Source of the DNA: Streptomyces sp. NBC_00483 | GTDB taxonomy: Bacteria > Actinomycetota > Actinomycetes > Streptomycetales > Streptomycetaceae | Assembly (NCBI RefSeq): GCF_036013745.1 | Contig: NZ_CP107880.1 | Span: 3,224,001 to 3,288,000 of the forward strand | Length of the DNA: 64,000 bases | Reading direction: 5' to 3' | Notes under the pieces: generated by a model | The model's input: the letters and a program-made list of their open reading frames with translations, nothing else | The model's database searches: none | Told to the model about the DNA's origin: nothing | Shown: piece after piece, positions 1-7,760 of the stretch | How the letters are laid out: each line of letters opens with the position of its first letter | Position numbering within the stretch: the stretch's first letter is position 1 | Position numbers and translations under genes: made by a program

Positions 1-2
1 AC

Positions 3-590
3 AAGGTGACCGGCGTGGAGCAGGATCCGGAGATGGTCGCCGTGGCGGGCCGGGCGCTCGCCGCGGAGCCCGCGGGGGTCCGTGACCGGGTCCGCCTCGT
101 GCAGGGCAACGGCATGGACACCGGTGTGCACTTCCTGCCGGGGAGCTTCGACGTCGTGCTCTGTCACGGCGTCCTGATGTACGTCGACGATCCCGACGCG
201 CTGCTCGCGGGCCTGGCCCGGATGCTGGCGCCGGGCGGCCTGCTCTCCCTCGTGGTGCGCAACGGGGACGCGCTCGCGATGCGGCCGGGGCTCGCCGGTG
301 ACTGGATCGGTGCCCTCGCCGCGTTCGAGTCGGTGAAGTACACGAACCGGCTCGGGCTCGATGTCAGGGCCGACCGGCTCGATGCGCTCACGGAGACGCT
401 TGCCGGGATCGGGGCGCCGTTGCATGCGTGGTACGGGGTGCGGGTCTTCACGGATCAGGCCGCGGATGGCGCGGGGGCGCCGGAGCACGGGGAGTTGCAG
501 ACGTTGCTCGCCGCGGAGGAGAAGGCCGGTCGGTCCGACCCGTACCGTCGGGTGGCGGCGCTTCTGCATTTGTGCGGGGTGCGTGGCTGA
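3..590 (+). CDS. SAM-dependent methyltransferase, SmtA/CmoM-like (5' end outside window)
   Basis: The reading frame is open from the window edge, so about 195 C-terminal residues are visible and the start lies upstream. The visible part holds the later half of a class I Rossmann methyltransferase: the acidic end of strand 2 (GVEQDPEM), the motif IV region FDVVLCHGVLMYVDDPD and the post-motif helix MLAPGGLLSLVVRN. The stretches RNGDALAMRPGL and WYGVRVFTD resemble the tRNA wobble-uridine modifier SmtA/CmoM, so a tRNA substrate is possible, but this is an inference from remembered motifs. The glycine-rich SAM loop is missing because of the window edge. The TGA stop sits inside a hairpin (587-624). 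Confidence 0.85.
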   Translation, partial: KVTGVEQDPEMVAVAGRALAAEPAGVRDRVRLVQGNGMDTGVHFLPGSFDVVLCHGVLMYVDDPDALLAGLARMLAPGGLLSLVVRNGDALAMRPGLAGDWIGALAAFESVKYTNRLGLDVRADRLDALTETLAGIGAPLHAWYGVRVFTDQAADGAGAPEHGELQTLLAAEEKAGRSDPYRRVAALLHLCGVRG

Positions 591-624
591 GGTCGACCGA
601 GGGTTCTGCCTCGGCCGACCTCAG
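587..624 (+). terminator. Hairpin overlapping the stop codon of the first methyltransferase
   Basis: CTGAGGTCG at 587-595 pairs with CGACCTCAG at 616-624. An inner CCGAGG/CCTCGG stem follows after one mismatch, leaving a 6-nt loop. The stem contains the TGA at 588-590. It has no T-run, as is usual for streptomycete terminators. Confidence 0.6.
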
Positions 625-648
625 TTCGGCGGATGTGGTTGAGGTCGC

Positions 649-795
649 GGGGCTCCGCCCCGGACCCCGCTGCTCAATCGCCGCAGGGGCTTGATTTGGG
701 GCTCTGCCCCATACCCCGCGCCTCAATCGCCGGCGGGGCTCAAAAAGCTCAACCGCCCCAAGGGCTTGAAAGGCTCAGCCGCCGGCGGGGCTTGA
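649..795. repeat. Dispersed GC-rich palindromic repeats in convergent intergenic gap
   Basis: Two copies of a repeat of about 43 bp lie at 649-691 and 698-740: GGGGCTCCGCCCCGGACCCC, then CTCAATCGCCG, then CAGGGGCTTGA or CGGGGCT. Further partial GCCGGCGGGGCTTGA units run to about 795. The same element recurs at 4765, 4919, 17497, 44082, 54598 (fragment) and in several copies at 58.5-58.8 kb. It contains self-complementary arms (GGGGCTCCGCCCC), so it can form hairpins and may act as a bidirectional terminator. Confidence 0.8.
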
Positions 796-799
796 AGGG

Positions 800-1039
800 T
801 CAGTCGTCGGCAGGGGCCGCAGTAGCCGACGTGTCCTCCGCGTGGAGGCTCATCGGGCCGTAGATGACCTTGTCGTCCTCGCTGAGCGTGACCTGGTCGG
901 CGCCGCCGTCCGCGAGTTGCTTCCAGTACTCGCCGATCCAGGACTCGGCGTCCCCCTGCGTGGTGAACTCCTCGGGCTGTACCGCGGGAGCCACCTCCGT
1001 CCCGTCGGACTTCTCGAACCGCCACGTCCACGCCGCCAT
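800..1039 (-). CDS. Small conserved hypothetical protein, 79 aa
   Basis: A short acidic protein starting MAAWTWRFEKSDGTE and ending in an Ala/Asp-rich tail. It reads as a single small globular domain with several Trp/Tyr residues (WIGEYWKQLADGG) and has no signal peptide or membrane segment. From memory, small proteins of this type are common and conserved in Streptomyces without assigned function. The start was chosen at the ATG opening the conserved-looking MAAWTWRFEK block; the frame stays open upstream but runs into the divergent cobU region. It converges with the methyltransferase across the repeat-filled gap. Confidence 0.7.
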   Translation of the reverse strand: MAAWTWRFEKSDGTEVAPAVQPEEFTTQGDAESWIGEYWKQLADGGADQVTLSEDDKVIYGPMSLHAEDTSATAAPADD

Positions 1040-1124
1040 GTCAGCCTCCCGGTTACGGATGTCCGATGTCCCCGGAAGCCTATCCGGGCGAGCGTCGATC
1101 AAGGGGGCGCGGGAGGATCTTCCT

Positions 1125-2330
1125 GTGGAACTGACACTGCTCGGCACCGGCGGCCCCGACGGGCTGCCCCGCCCCGACTGCCCTTGCGCCGCCTGCGCGA
1201 CCGCGCTCGGCCGCGACGCCCGTGCCGCGACGGCGGTCCTGATCGACGGAACGCTGCTGCTCGACCTGACGCCCGGGGCCGCGTTCGCCGCGGCCCGTTC
1301 GGGGCACAGCCTCGGCGGCGTACGGCAGGTGCTGCTCTCGCATCCGCACGACGGGCCCGCGGTCGAGGTGCCCGCGGGGCTCCCGCAGCCCGGCCGGGTG
1401 CCGGACGGCCGGGAGCTCGCGCTGCTCACCGGGCACCGGGTGCGGGCGCTTGCCCTGGACGCTCCGGGCACCGGCTACGAGGTGACGGGGCCCGAGGGCG
1501 AGCGGCTGCTCTATCTCCCGCCGGGCACCGCGCCCGCGGGCTTCGAAGAGGCGCGGGCGCCGTACGAGATGGTCCTCGCCGATGTCGTCGGCCGCCCCGA
1601 CGCGCTCGCCCGGCTGCGCTCCGCGGGGGCGATCGGCCCGACCACCGATGTCCTCGCCGTCCATCTGGACCACGACGTCTTCCCGGGCTCCGAGCTCGCG
1701 CGGCGGCTCGCGGCCGCGGGCGCGCGGGCCGTGCCGGACGGCACGACCCTGGACGTCGGCACGTACGAGGACGTGCCCGATGTGCCGCGCAGGACGCTGG
1801 TGCTCGGCGGGGCGCGGTCCGGGAAGTCGGTGGAGGCGGAGCGGCGCCTGGAGGCGTTCCCCGATGTGCTGTACGTGGCGACCGGCGGGACGCGCGGCGG
1901 GGACACGGAGTGGGCGCAGCGGGTGGCCGCGCACCGGGAGCGGCGGCCCGGATCCTGGCGGACGGCCGAGACCTGCGATCTGGTACCGCTGCTCGACGAT
2001 CCCGAGGACACGGCTCCGCTGCTCGTCGACTGTCTGTCGCTGTGGCTGACGTACGCGATGGACGAGGTCGGGGCCTGGGACGACGCCGAGTGGGCGGGCG
2101 GTGGCGAGAAGGCGCTGCGGGAGCGGGTGGCCGAGCTGGTCGACGCGGTGCGGCGCTCCCGGCGCACCGTCGTCGCCGTCTCGAACGAGGTGGGGTCGGG
2201 GATCGTGCCCGCGACCGCGTCGGGGCGCCGCTACCGGGACGAACTCGGCCGTCTGAACGCGGCGTTCGCGTCCGAGTGCGAGCACGTGCTGCTCGTCGTC
2301 GCGGGTCAGCCGCTCGCGCTGCGCGGCTGA
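1125..2330 (+). CDS. cobU: MBL-like domain fused to adenosylcobinamide kinase/guanylyltransferase (CobU)
   Basis: A 401-residue two-part protein. The C-terminal half (from about residue 220) is CobU/CobP: the P-loop GGARSGKS near residues 226-233, then YVATGGTR, LLVDCLSLWLT and SNEVGSGIVP. It phosphorylates adenosylcobinamide and transfers GMP in the nucleotide loop arm of coenzyme B12 synthesis. The N-terminal half resembles PqqB/PhnP-type metallo-beta-lactamase folds (TLLGTGGPDGLPRPDCPCAAC), but the canonical HxHxDH motif is reduced to SHPHDG, so catalysis there is doubtful. The GTG start has a GGGAGG-type site at about 1111-1116. cobT and cobS follow within 3 kb. Assignment of the CobU part is firm; the role of the N-terminal domain is unknown. 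Confidence 0.93.
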   Translation: MELTLLGTGGPDGLPRPDCPCAACATALGRDARAATAVLIDGTLLLDLTPGAAFAAARSGHSLGGVRQVLLSHPHDGPAVEVPAGLPQPGRVPDGRELALLTGHRVRALALDAPGTGYEVTGPEGERLLYLPPGTAPAGFEEARAPYEMVLADVVGRPDALARLRSAGAIGPTTDVLAVHLDHDVFPGSELARRLAAAGARAVPDGTTLDVGTYEDVPDVPRRTLVLGGARSGKSVEAERRLEAFPDVLYVATGGTRGGDTEWAQRVAAHRERRPGSWRTAETCDLVPLLDDPEDTAPLLVDCLSLWLTYAMDEVGAWDDAEWAGGGEKALRERVAELVDAVRRSRRTVVAVSNEVGSGIVPATASGRRYRDELGRLNAAFASECEHVLLVVAGQPLALRG

Positions 2331-2352
2331 CCCGGATCCGTTTCTCCTACTC

Positions 2353-3453
2353 CTACGCGTCCGGGTCGCGGCGCGCGATCACCCGGTAGGCGTTGGAGAA
2401 GCGGGTGCGGCGGGCCAGAGGTGCGAGGACCCGGTCGGCCGCGCAGGCGGCGAGGAACGCGGGTGCGACGGCGTACATGAGGACCTTGCGCAGGATGCGC
2501 TGGGCCCCGCCGGGGGCCTTGGTGCGCCACGGGTCGTCGGCGTCGGGCAGGTGCCGGCCCGCGAACAGGGCGAGTCCTGCCGCGAGATCCAGCGGGACGT
2601 GGGGCTCGCTGCGGTCGACGGCGACGACCGTGTAGCCGAGGGCGCGCAGTTCGGCGCGGAGGTTGGCGAGCGGGATCAGATGCAGGTGCTGCGGCTGGAA
2701 GTACGAGATCCACCACTTCCCGAGCAGCTTCGCGAAGCGGCTCTCGGGGTCGGGGAGCTCGATCATCAGATGCCCGCCGGGGCGCAGCACACGGTGCGCG
2801 GCCTTCAGTTCCTCGCGCGGATCGCGGGAGCGGCCCAGGTAATGGAACATGCTCAGCGCGTCGTAGCCGCCCTCGAGGCCGGGGGCGAGATCGGTGAACA
2901 GGCCCTGGTGGGCCCGCTCGACGCGGCCCGCCCTGCGGCCCTCCTCGACGCCTTCGCCGCTGTCGAGGCCGTCGAAGGCCGTGTACGGCAGGACCTCTTG
3001 GGCCACCGCGGGGAAGTGGCCCTGGCCGGTGCCGATGTCGAGCCAGCTCTCCGGTTCGATGAACGTGGCGAGAGCGCGGGCGCGGGACCGGTCGCGATGC
3101 GTGGAGGTGCGCGCGCGGAAGATCCACTCGGCCTGGTCGGCGTAGCGGCCCTCGCAGAAGTCCCGGTAGTAGAAGTCCAGGCCCTCGGGGGTGAGGCGGG
3201 GGTTCTGGAACGAGTGGGCGCAGGACCCGCACTGGACGAGGGTGAAGCTGCCGGGCTTGTGCTGGAGGAGGTCGGTGGTGCGCAGGCGGGTCCGCAGCCG
3301 GGTGCTGCCGCACCAGGGGCAGTCGGGGCGGCGTGGCTCGTGGAAGCGTTCGGTGCCCTGGGCGAGTTCGGTGAGGTAGGCGGGGCGGCGCTCGGCGACG
3401 GCCTGGGGGGTGGCGGGGGCGGTCAAGGTGAGGCCTCCAGTCATGGCAGTCAT
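2353..3453 (-). CDS. Class I SAM methyltransferase with N-terminal zinc-ribbon-like cysteines
   Basis: About 366 residues. Two CxxC pairs (CPWC at 45-48, CGSC at 75-78) look like a small zinc ribbon. A methyltransferase fold follows: SAM loop WLDIGTGQGHF at about 137-147, FDGLDSGEGVEEG, then HRVLRPGGHLMIELPDPES. The C-terminus (LMYAVAPAFLAACAADRVLAPL) is hydrophobic and may touch the membrane. This zinc-ribbon plus methyltransferase arrangement occurs in sugar- and lipid-modifying methyltransferases, but no substrate is evident here. It lies between cobU and cobT on the opposite strand and probably has nothing to do with B12. The start is uncertain: ATG at 3453 or 3444, neither with a clear ribosome site. 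Confidence 0.85.
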   Translation of the reverse strand: MTAMTGGLTLTAPATPQAVAERRPAYLTELAQGTERFHEPRRPDCPWCGSTRLRTRLRTTDLLQHKPGSFTLVQCGSCAHSFQNPRLTPEGLDFYYRDFCEGRYADQAEWIFRARTSTHRDRSRARALATFIEPESWLDIGTGQGHFPAVAQEVLPYTAFDGLDSGEGVEEGRRAGRVERAHQGLFTDLAPGLEGGYDALSMFHYLGRSRDPREELKAAHRVLRPGGHLMIELPDPESRFAKLLGKWWISYFQPQHLHLIPLANLRAELRALGYTVVAVDRSEPHVPLDLAAGLALFAGRHLPDADDPWRTKAPGGAQRILRKVLMYAVAPAFLAACAADRVLAPLARRTRFSNAYRVIARRDPDA

Positions 3454-3646
3454 GGTCTGCGTTGCCGCAACGAGCGCGCGAGATATGACAATTCGACGCG
3501 AACATGAACGCAACCGATCATCTCCGAGCAGTTCATGACACCCGGGAGGCGACTCACCGGCCGTCGTCGGCGTCCGCCGGACGGACGCACCCATCGGTGT
3601 CCTGTGACGGAGGGTGCAGCTGGGGCCAGACCCTCGCGACGGCCGG

Positions 3647-3652
3647 TACTGT
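3647..3652 (+). promoter_or_regulatory. Putative -10 hexamer of leaderless cobT
   Basis: TACTGT ends 7 nt before the ATG of cobT and no Shine-Dalgarno sequence precedes that ATG. Transcription would therefore start at or near the A of the start codon. Confidence 0.5.
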
Positions 3653-3659
3653 TCGGCGA

Positions 3660-4736
3660 ATGAGCTCGCTGAACCTCGACGACTTCACCGATCTGATCGA
3701 GCGCCCCGACGGCGGCACCCGCCGCGACGCCGAGGAGCGCAGGGCCCGCTTCGCCGTGCCGCCGGGCGCCCTCGGCCGCCTCGACGAACTGGGCGAGTGG
3801 CTGAGCGCCGCCCAGGGCGCGGTGCCCGTGCGACCGGTCGCGCGGCCGCGCGTGGTCCTCTTCGCGGGCGACCACGGCGTGGCCGGGCTCGATGTGTCGA
3901 AGCGGCCCGCGGGCAGCGCGGCCGGCCTCGTACGGGAGGTCGTCGAGGGCGCCTCCGCGGGCGCGGTGCTCGCGCGCCGGCTCGGCGTCGGCGTGCGCGT
4001 CGTCGACCTCTCCCTGGACTGCGAGCCCGACGAGCTGCCCAAGACCGTCGACAACCGGCGCGTGCGGCGCGGCTCGGGGTGCATCGACACCGAGGACGCG
4101 CTCACCCTCGAAGAGGCGGAGGCCGCGTTCCGCGCGGGCATGGCGGTCGCCGACGAGGAGGCCGACTCCGGTACGGACCTCGTCGTCCTCGGCGACATCA
4201 GCGTCGGTGGCACGACGGCGGCGGCCACGCTGATCGCCGCGCTGTGCGGCACGGACGCGTCCGTGGTGACGGGCCGCGGCGGCGACCCCATCGACGACCT
4301 CGCCTGGATGCGCAAGTGCGCGGCGGTCCGTGACGCGCTGCGCCGGGCCCGCCCCGTCCTCGGCGACCAGCTCCAGCTCCTCGCCACGGTGGGCGGCGCC
4401 GACCTCGCGGCGGCGACCGGCTTCCTGCTCCAGTGCGCGGTGCGGCGTACGCCCGTACTTCTGGACGGCGTGGTCTCCGCGGCCTGCGCGCTCGTCGGCC
4501 AGCGCGTCGCGTTCCGCGCCCCCGACTGGTGGCTGGCCGCCCACGCCAGCGGCGAACCGGCCCAGGCGAAGGCGCTCGACCGCATGGCCATGGACGTACT
4601 CCTCGACCAGGACGTCCGGGTGGGCGGCGGCGCGGGGGCGCTTCTTGCGCTTCCGCTGGTCCAGGCGGCGGCCGCCTTGGCGGCGGAGCTGCCGGAGGGT
4701 GCGGGTGCGGCGGAGCCGGCCGACCAGGAGGCGTAA
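3660..4736 (+). CDS. cobT: Nicotinate-nucleotide--dimethylbenzimidazole phosphoribosyltransferase (CobT)
   Basis: A 358-residue cytoplasmic enzyme that transfers ribose phosphate from nicotinate mononucleotide to 5,6-dimethylbenzimidazole, giving alpha-ribazole phosphate for the lower loop of B12. Family marks are VLFAGDHGVAG near residue 65, GDISVGGTTAAA, VGGADLAAATGFLLQCAV and PVLLDGVVSAACAL. Length fits the family (about 350). The start at ATG 3660 gives a normal N-terminus, and the 7-nt-upstream TACTGT supports a leaderless mRNA. It is followed, after a repeat-filled gap of about 270 bp, by cobS, whose substrate is the CobT product after dephosphorylation. Confidence 0.95.
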   Translation: MSSLNLDDFTDLIERPDGGTRRDAEERRARFAVPPGALGRLDELGEWLSAAQGAVPVRPVARPRVVLFAGDHGVAGLDVSKRPAGSAAGLVREVVEGASAGAVLARRLGVGVRVVDLSLDCEPDELPKTVDNRRVRRGSGCIDTEDALTLEEAEAAFRAGMAVADEEADSGTDLVVLGDISVGGTTAAATLIAALCGTDASVVTGRGGDPIDDLAWMRKCAAVRDALRRARPVLGDQLQLLATVGGADLAAATGFLLQCAVRRTPVLLDGVVSAACALVGQRVAFRAPDWWLAAHASGEPAQAKALDRMAMDVLLDQDVRVGGGAGALLALPLVQAAAALAAELPEGAGAAEPADQEA

Positions 4737-4764
4737 GGGGGCGGCCCCCCCGGCCCCACGCCAC

Positions 4765-4961
4765 GGGGCTCTGCCCCGGACCCCGCGCCTCAATCGCCGG
4801 CGGGGCTGGATTGGCCCACCCGCCGCAGGGCTGGATTGACCTACCTGTCGCAGAGGCTTGATTGGTCCAGCCGCCGGCGGGGCTTGATTGGTCCAGCCGC
4901 CGGCGGGGCTGAAAGATCGGGGCTCCGCCCCGGACCCCGCTGCTCAAACGCCGCAGGGGCT
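4765..4961. repeat. Cluster of dispersed palindromic repeats with tandem sub-units between cobT and cobS
   Basis: Full repeat copies sit at 4765-4807 and 4919-4961. Between them a shorter unit is tandemly iterated about four times, each carrying GCCGGCGGGGCTTGATTGG or a variant followed by TCCAGCC. It is the same family as at 649-740. The cluster separates two co-oriented B12 genes and no coding signal is seen. Confidence 0.8.
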
Positions 4962-4998
4962 GGAATTGCCCACCCAAAGGCCTGGTCACAGCGCCGGG

Positions 4999-5004
4999 TA
5001 CGCT
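4999..5004 (+). promoter_or_regulatory. Putative -10 hexamer of leaderless cobS
   Basis: TACGCT ends 6 nt before the GTG start of cobS, and no ribosome binding site is present. Confidence 0.45.
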
Positions 5005-5010
5005 CCAGCG

Positions 5011-5781
5011 GTGTCTGCGACAACCTCCCCCGCCTCCCTTCCCGACGGCATGCGTTTTGCGTTTGGGACGCTCACCGTTCTTCGGGTGAAGGTCACCCGC
5101 TGGGACCGTGCGGCCGCCCGGATCGGGATGCTCTGCGCGCCGCTCGCCGGTCTGGTCGTCGGCCTCGCCGCGGCCGCGGTCGGTGTGGCGTTGACCTTCC
5201 TCGGAGCGGACGCGCTCCTCGCCGCCGTCGCCGCCGTCGCGGTGCCGGCCGCGCTGACCCGCGGACTGCACCTCGACGGGCTCGCGGACGTCGCCGACGG
5301 CCTGGGCAGCGGGAAGCCCGCCGACGACGCGCTGCGGATCATGAAGCAGTCGGACATCGGCCCCTTCGGCGTGGTCACGCTCGTCCTGGCCCTGTTCGCC
5401 CAAGTCGCCGTCCTGGCCGACCAGTTCGGGCAGTCGTGGTGGCGCGGCGCCCTCGCCGCGACCGTCTCCGCGGTGACCGCGCGCCTCGCCCTGACCTTCG
5501 CCTCCCGCACCGGCGTACCGGCCGCCCGCCCCGAGGGCCTCGGCGCGGCGGTCGCGGAGACGGTGTCGCGGCGGGCGGCGCTGATCACGGGGGCCGTGGT
5601 GGTCGCGGTGACCGCCGCCCTCTCGGTCCAGGCCGCCCTGGCCGTCGTCCTGGGCTGCGCCGCCGCCGAACTCCTGTCGCGCCGCTGCGTCTCCCGATTC
5701 GGAGGCGTAACCGGCGACGTCTTCGGCGCACTCGCCGAAACAGCGGCCACGGCGGCACTGGTGATCCTGGCCCTCGGCTGA
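5011..5781 (+). CDS. cobS: Adenosylcobinamide-GDP ribazoletransferase (CobS)
   Basis: A 256-residue integral membrane enzyme that joins adenosylcobinamide-GDP (from CobU) to alpha-ribazole (derived from the CobT product), the last step of adenosylcobalamin assembly. The family signature RGLHLDGLADVADGL with its acidic metal-binding residues is at about residue 90. It is followed by RIMKQSDIGPFGVV and several hydrophobic spans (LVVGLAAAAVGVALTFLGA, VTLVLALFAQVAVLAD, ALITGAVVVAVTAALSVQAA). GTG 5011 was chosen because TACGCT lies 6 nt upstream and an in-frame ATG further up lies inside the repeat cluster. Confidence 0.94.
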   Translation: MSATTSPASLPDGMRFAFGTLTVLRVKVTRWDRAAARIGMLCAPLAGLVVGLAAAAVGVALTFLGADALLAAVAAVAVPAALTRGLHLDGLADVADGLGSGKPADDALRIMKQSDIGPFGVVTLVLALFAQVAVLADQFGQSWWRGALAATVSAVTARLALTFASRTGVPAARPEGLGAAVAETVSRRAALITGAVVVAVTAALSVQAALAVVLGCAAAELLSRRCVSRFGGVTGDVFGALAETAATAALVILALG

Positions 5782-5914
5782 TCCCAGCGGCGGGGCGCAC
5801 CTGGACGAAGCACCCCAAGAACGACGGGCGTAGGCTCGGCCCCGGGCGGGCCAACTACCCCCGGCCCCGGCGAAGAAGCCGGGGTTCACCCGATGAAAGA
5901 GGGACCTCACCACC

Positions 5915-7465
5915 GTGACTGCTCTGACTCTCAGCACCGCCGCGGCGACCGGCCTGCGCGCCGACGCGATCGTCGTCGGCGTCGTGAAGGGCGACAAGGG
6001 CCCGGTCGTCGCGCACGGCGCGGAAGCCGTGGACAAGGCGTACGACGGAAAGCTCGGTTCCGTCCTGGAGACCCTCGGCGCCAGTGGCGGCGAGGGCGAG
6101 GTGACCAAGCTCCCGGCGCCGTCCGGCCTCAAGGCGCCGCTCGTGCTGGCGGTCGGTCTCGGCGGCGAGCCCGAGAAGGACGGCGCGTACGACGGCGAGG
6201 CGCTGCGCCGCGCCGCCGGTGTCGCGGCCCGCGCCCTGGCCGGTTCGAAGAAGGCCGCGTTCGCGCTGCCGGTCGACGACGCCGAGGACGTCGGCGCGAT
6301 CGCGGAGGGCGCGCTGCTCGGCGCGTACTCCTTCGACGCGTACAAGGAGTCCGCCCGGGAAGCCAAGGACGCGAAGGCCCCGAAGGACGCGAAGAAGAAC
6401 GGCCGGGCCCCGCTCGCCGAGGTCGCGATCCTCGGCGGCAAGCCCCGCGACAAGGCGTACAAGGCGGCCGTCGAGCGCGCCCTCGCCCTGGCCGAGGAGC
6501 TCAACCGCGCCCGCGACCTGATCAACACCCCGCCGAACGACCTGAACCCGGAGTCCTTCGCCGCCGTCGCCCAGGCCGCGGCCAAGGAGCACGGCATCAA
6601 GGTGCAGGTGCTCGACGAGAAGGCCCTGGAGAAGGGCGGCTACGGCGGCATCCTCGGCGTCGGCGCCGGTTCCGCCTCGGCCCCGCGCCTGGTGAAGCTC
6701 TCGTACAAGAGCTCCAAGGCGAAGAAGCACCTCGCCTTCGTCGGCAAGGGCATCACGTACGACTCGGGCGGCATCTCGCTGAAGCCCGCCGGTCACAACG
6801 AGACGATGAAGTGCGACATGGCCGGCGCCGCCGCCGTGTTCGCCGCCGTCGTCGCCGCCGCGCGGCTCGGCCTCGAGGTGAACGTCACCGGCTGGCTGGC
6901 GCTCGCCGAGAACATGCCGTCGGGCTCGGCCACCCGCCCCGGCGACGTGCTGCGCATGTACTCGGGCAAGACGGTCGAGGTGCTGAACACCGACGCCGAG
7001 GGCCGCCTCGTCCTCGCCGACGCCATCGCCAAGGCCTCCGAGGAGACTCCGGACGCAATCGTCGACGTCGCGACGCTGACCGGCGCGATGATGCTGGCGC
7101 TCGGCGCCCGCACCTTCGGCATCATGGCCAACGACGACGCCTTCCGCGGCTCGATCCACGAGGCCGCGGAGGAGGTCGGCGAGCCGGCCTGGCCGATGCC
7201 GCTCCCGGCCGACCTGCGCAAGGGCATGGACTCGTCCACCGCCGACATCGCCAACATGGGCGAGCGGATGGGCGGCGGCCTGGTCGCCGGCCTGTTCCTC
7301 CAGGAGTTCGTCGGCGAGGGCATCACGTGGGCCCACCTCGACATCGCGGGCCCGGCCTTCAACGAGTCGGCCCCGTTCGGCTACACGCCGAAGGGCGGCA
7401 CCGGTTCCGCGGTCCGCACGCTGGTCCGTCTCGCGGAGCGGACGGCGGCGGGCGACCTCGGCTGA
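5915..7465 (+). CDS. pepA: Cytosolic (leucyl) aminopeptidase, M17 family
   Basis: A 516-residue peptidase removing N-terminal residues from peptides. It has the two-domain M17 layout: a variable N-terminal domain, then a catalytic domain binding two metal ions. Visible signatures are DLINTPPNDLNPE, GKGITYDSGGISLKPA with the metal-binding lysine and aspartate, KCDMAGAAAV, and the diagnostic NTDAEGRLVLADA. Length is typical (about 500). GTG 5915 follows a weak AGAGGG site. A strong terminator follows at 7503-7538, so it is probably transcribed alone. Confidence 0.95.
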   Translation: MTALTLSTAAATGLRADAIVVGVVKGDKGPVVAHGAEAVDKAYDGKLGSVLETLGASGGEGEVTKLPAPSGLKAPLVLAVGLGGEPEKDGAYDGEALRRAAGVAARALAGSKKAAFALPVDDAEDVGAIAEGALLGAYSFDAYKESAREAKDAKAPKDAKKNGRAPLAEVAILGGKPRDKAYKAAVERALALAEELNRARDLINTPPNDLNPESFAAVAQAAAKEHGIKVQVLDEKALEKGGYGGILGVGAGSASAPRLVKLSYKSSKAKKHLAFVGKGITYDSGGISLKPAGHNETMKCDMAGAAAVFAAVVAAARLGLEVNVTGWLALAENMPSGSATRPGDVLRMYSGKTVEVLNTDAEGRLVLADAIAKASEETPDAIVDVATLTGAMMLALGARTFGIMANDDAFRGSIHEAAEEVGEPAWPMPLPADLRKGMDSSTADIANMGERMGGGLVAGLFLQEFVGEGITWAHLDIAGPAFNESAPFGYTPKGGTGSAVRTLVRLAERTAAGDLG

Positions 7466-7502
7466 GGCCCCGCGCACACCGCGCAATCGCTGCATAAGCG
7501 CT

Positions 7503-7538
7503 GAACAGCCCCCGGGTGCACGACCCCGGGGGCTGTTC
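7503..7538 (+). terminator. Rho-independent-type terminator after pepA
   Basis: A perfect 14-bp stem, GAACAGCCCCCGGG at 7503-7516 paired with 7525-7538, with an 8-nt loop and a short GCTTT trail. It lies 38 bp after the pepA stop. Confidence 0.8.
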
Positions 7539-7760
7539 GCTTTGAACGAAATCTGCGTGTTTGTCCCCGCTCGTCACAGCTGTTTCCGGTGTAACAGCCG
7601 TCTCACCCCCCAGCCCGACGTCCCGACTCCCGCCGACAAGTGCGAGGATGGGGTACGGCAGGACAGGGCCCTCACCCAGGGCCGAAGAACGAGCGGCCGA
7701 ACACCCCGCCGCCCGGTCGTCGGAGACCGGCGTACGGCGCACATGCATGGAGGACGTGAC

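Noticed and set aside
2329..2367. Hairpin between cobU and the convergent methyltransferase gene
   Set aside because: Only an 8-bp stem (GACCCGGA/TCCGGGTC) with a 23-nt loop overlapping coding sequence; too weak to list as a terminator.
842..2389. Long Arg/Ala/Gly-rich frames overlapping cobU
   Set aside because: Composition is typical of out-of-frame translation of GC-rich genes, with no domain. The CobU frame carries all conserved motifs.
4198..6600. 800-residue minus-strand frame across cobT, cobS and pepA
   Set aside because: It overlaps three genes with clear family motifs on the other strand and translates repeat elements in the middle.
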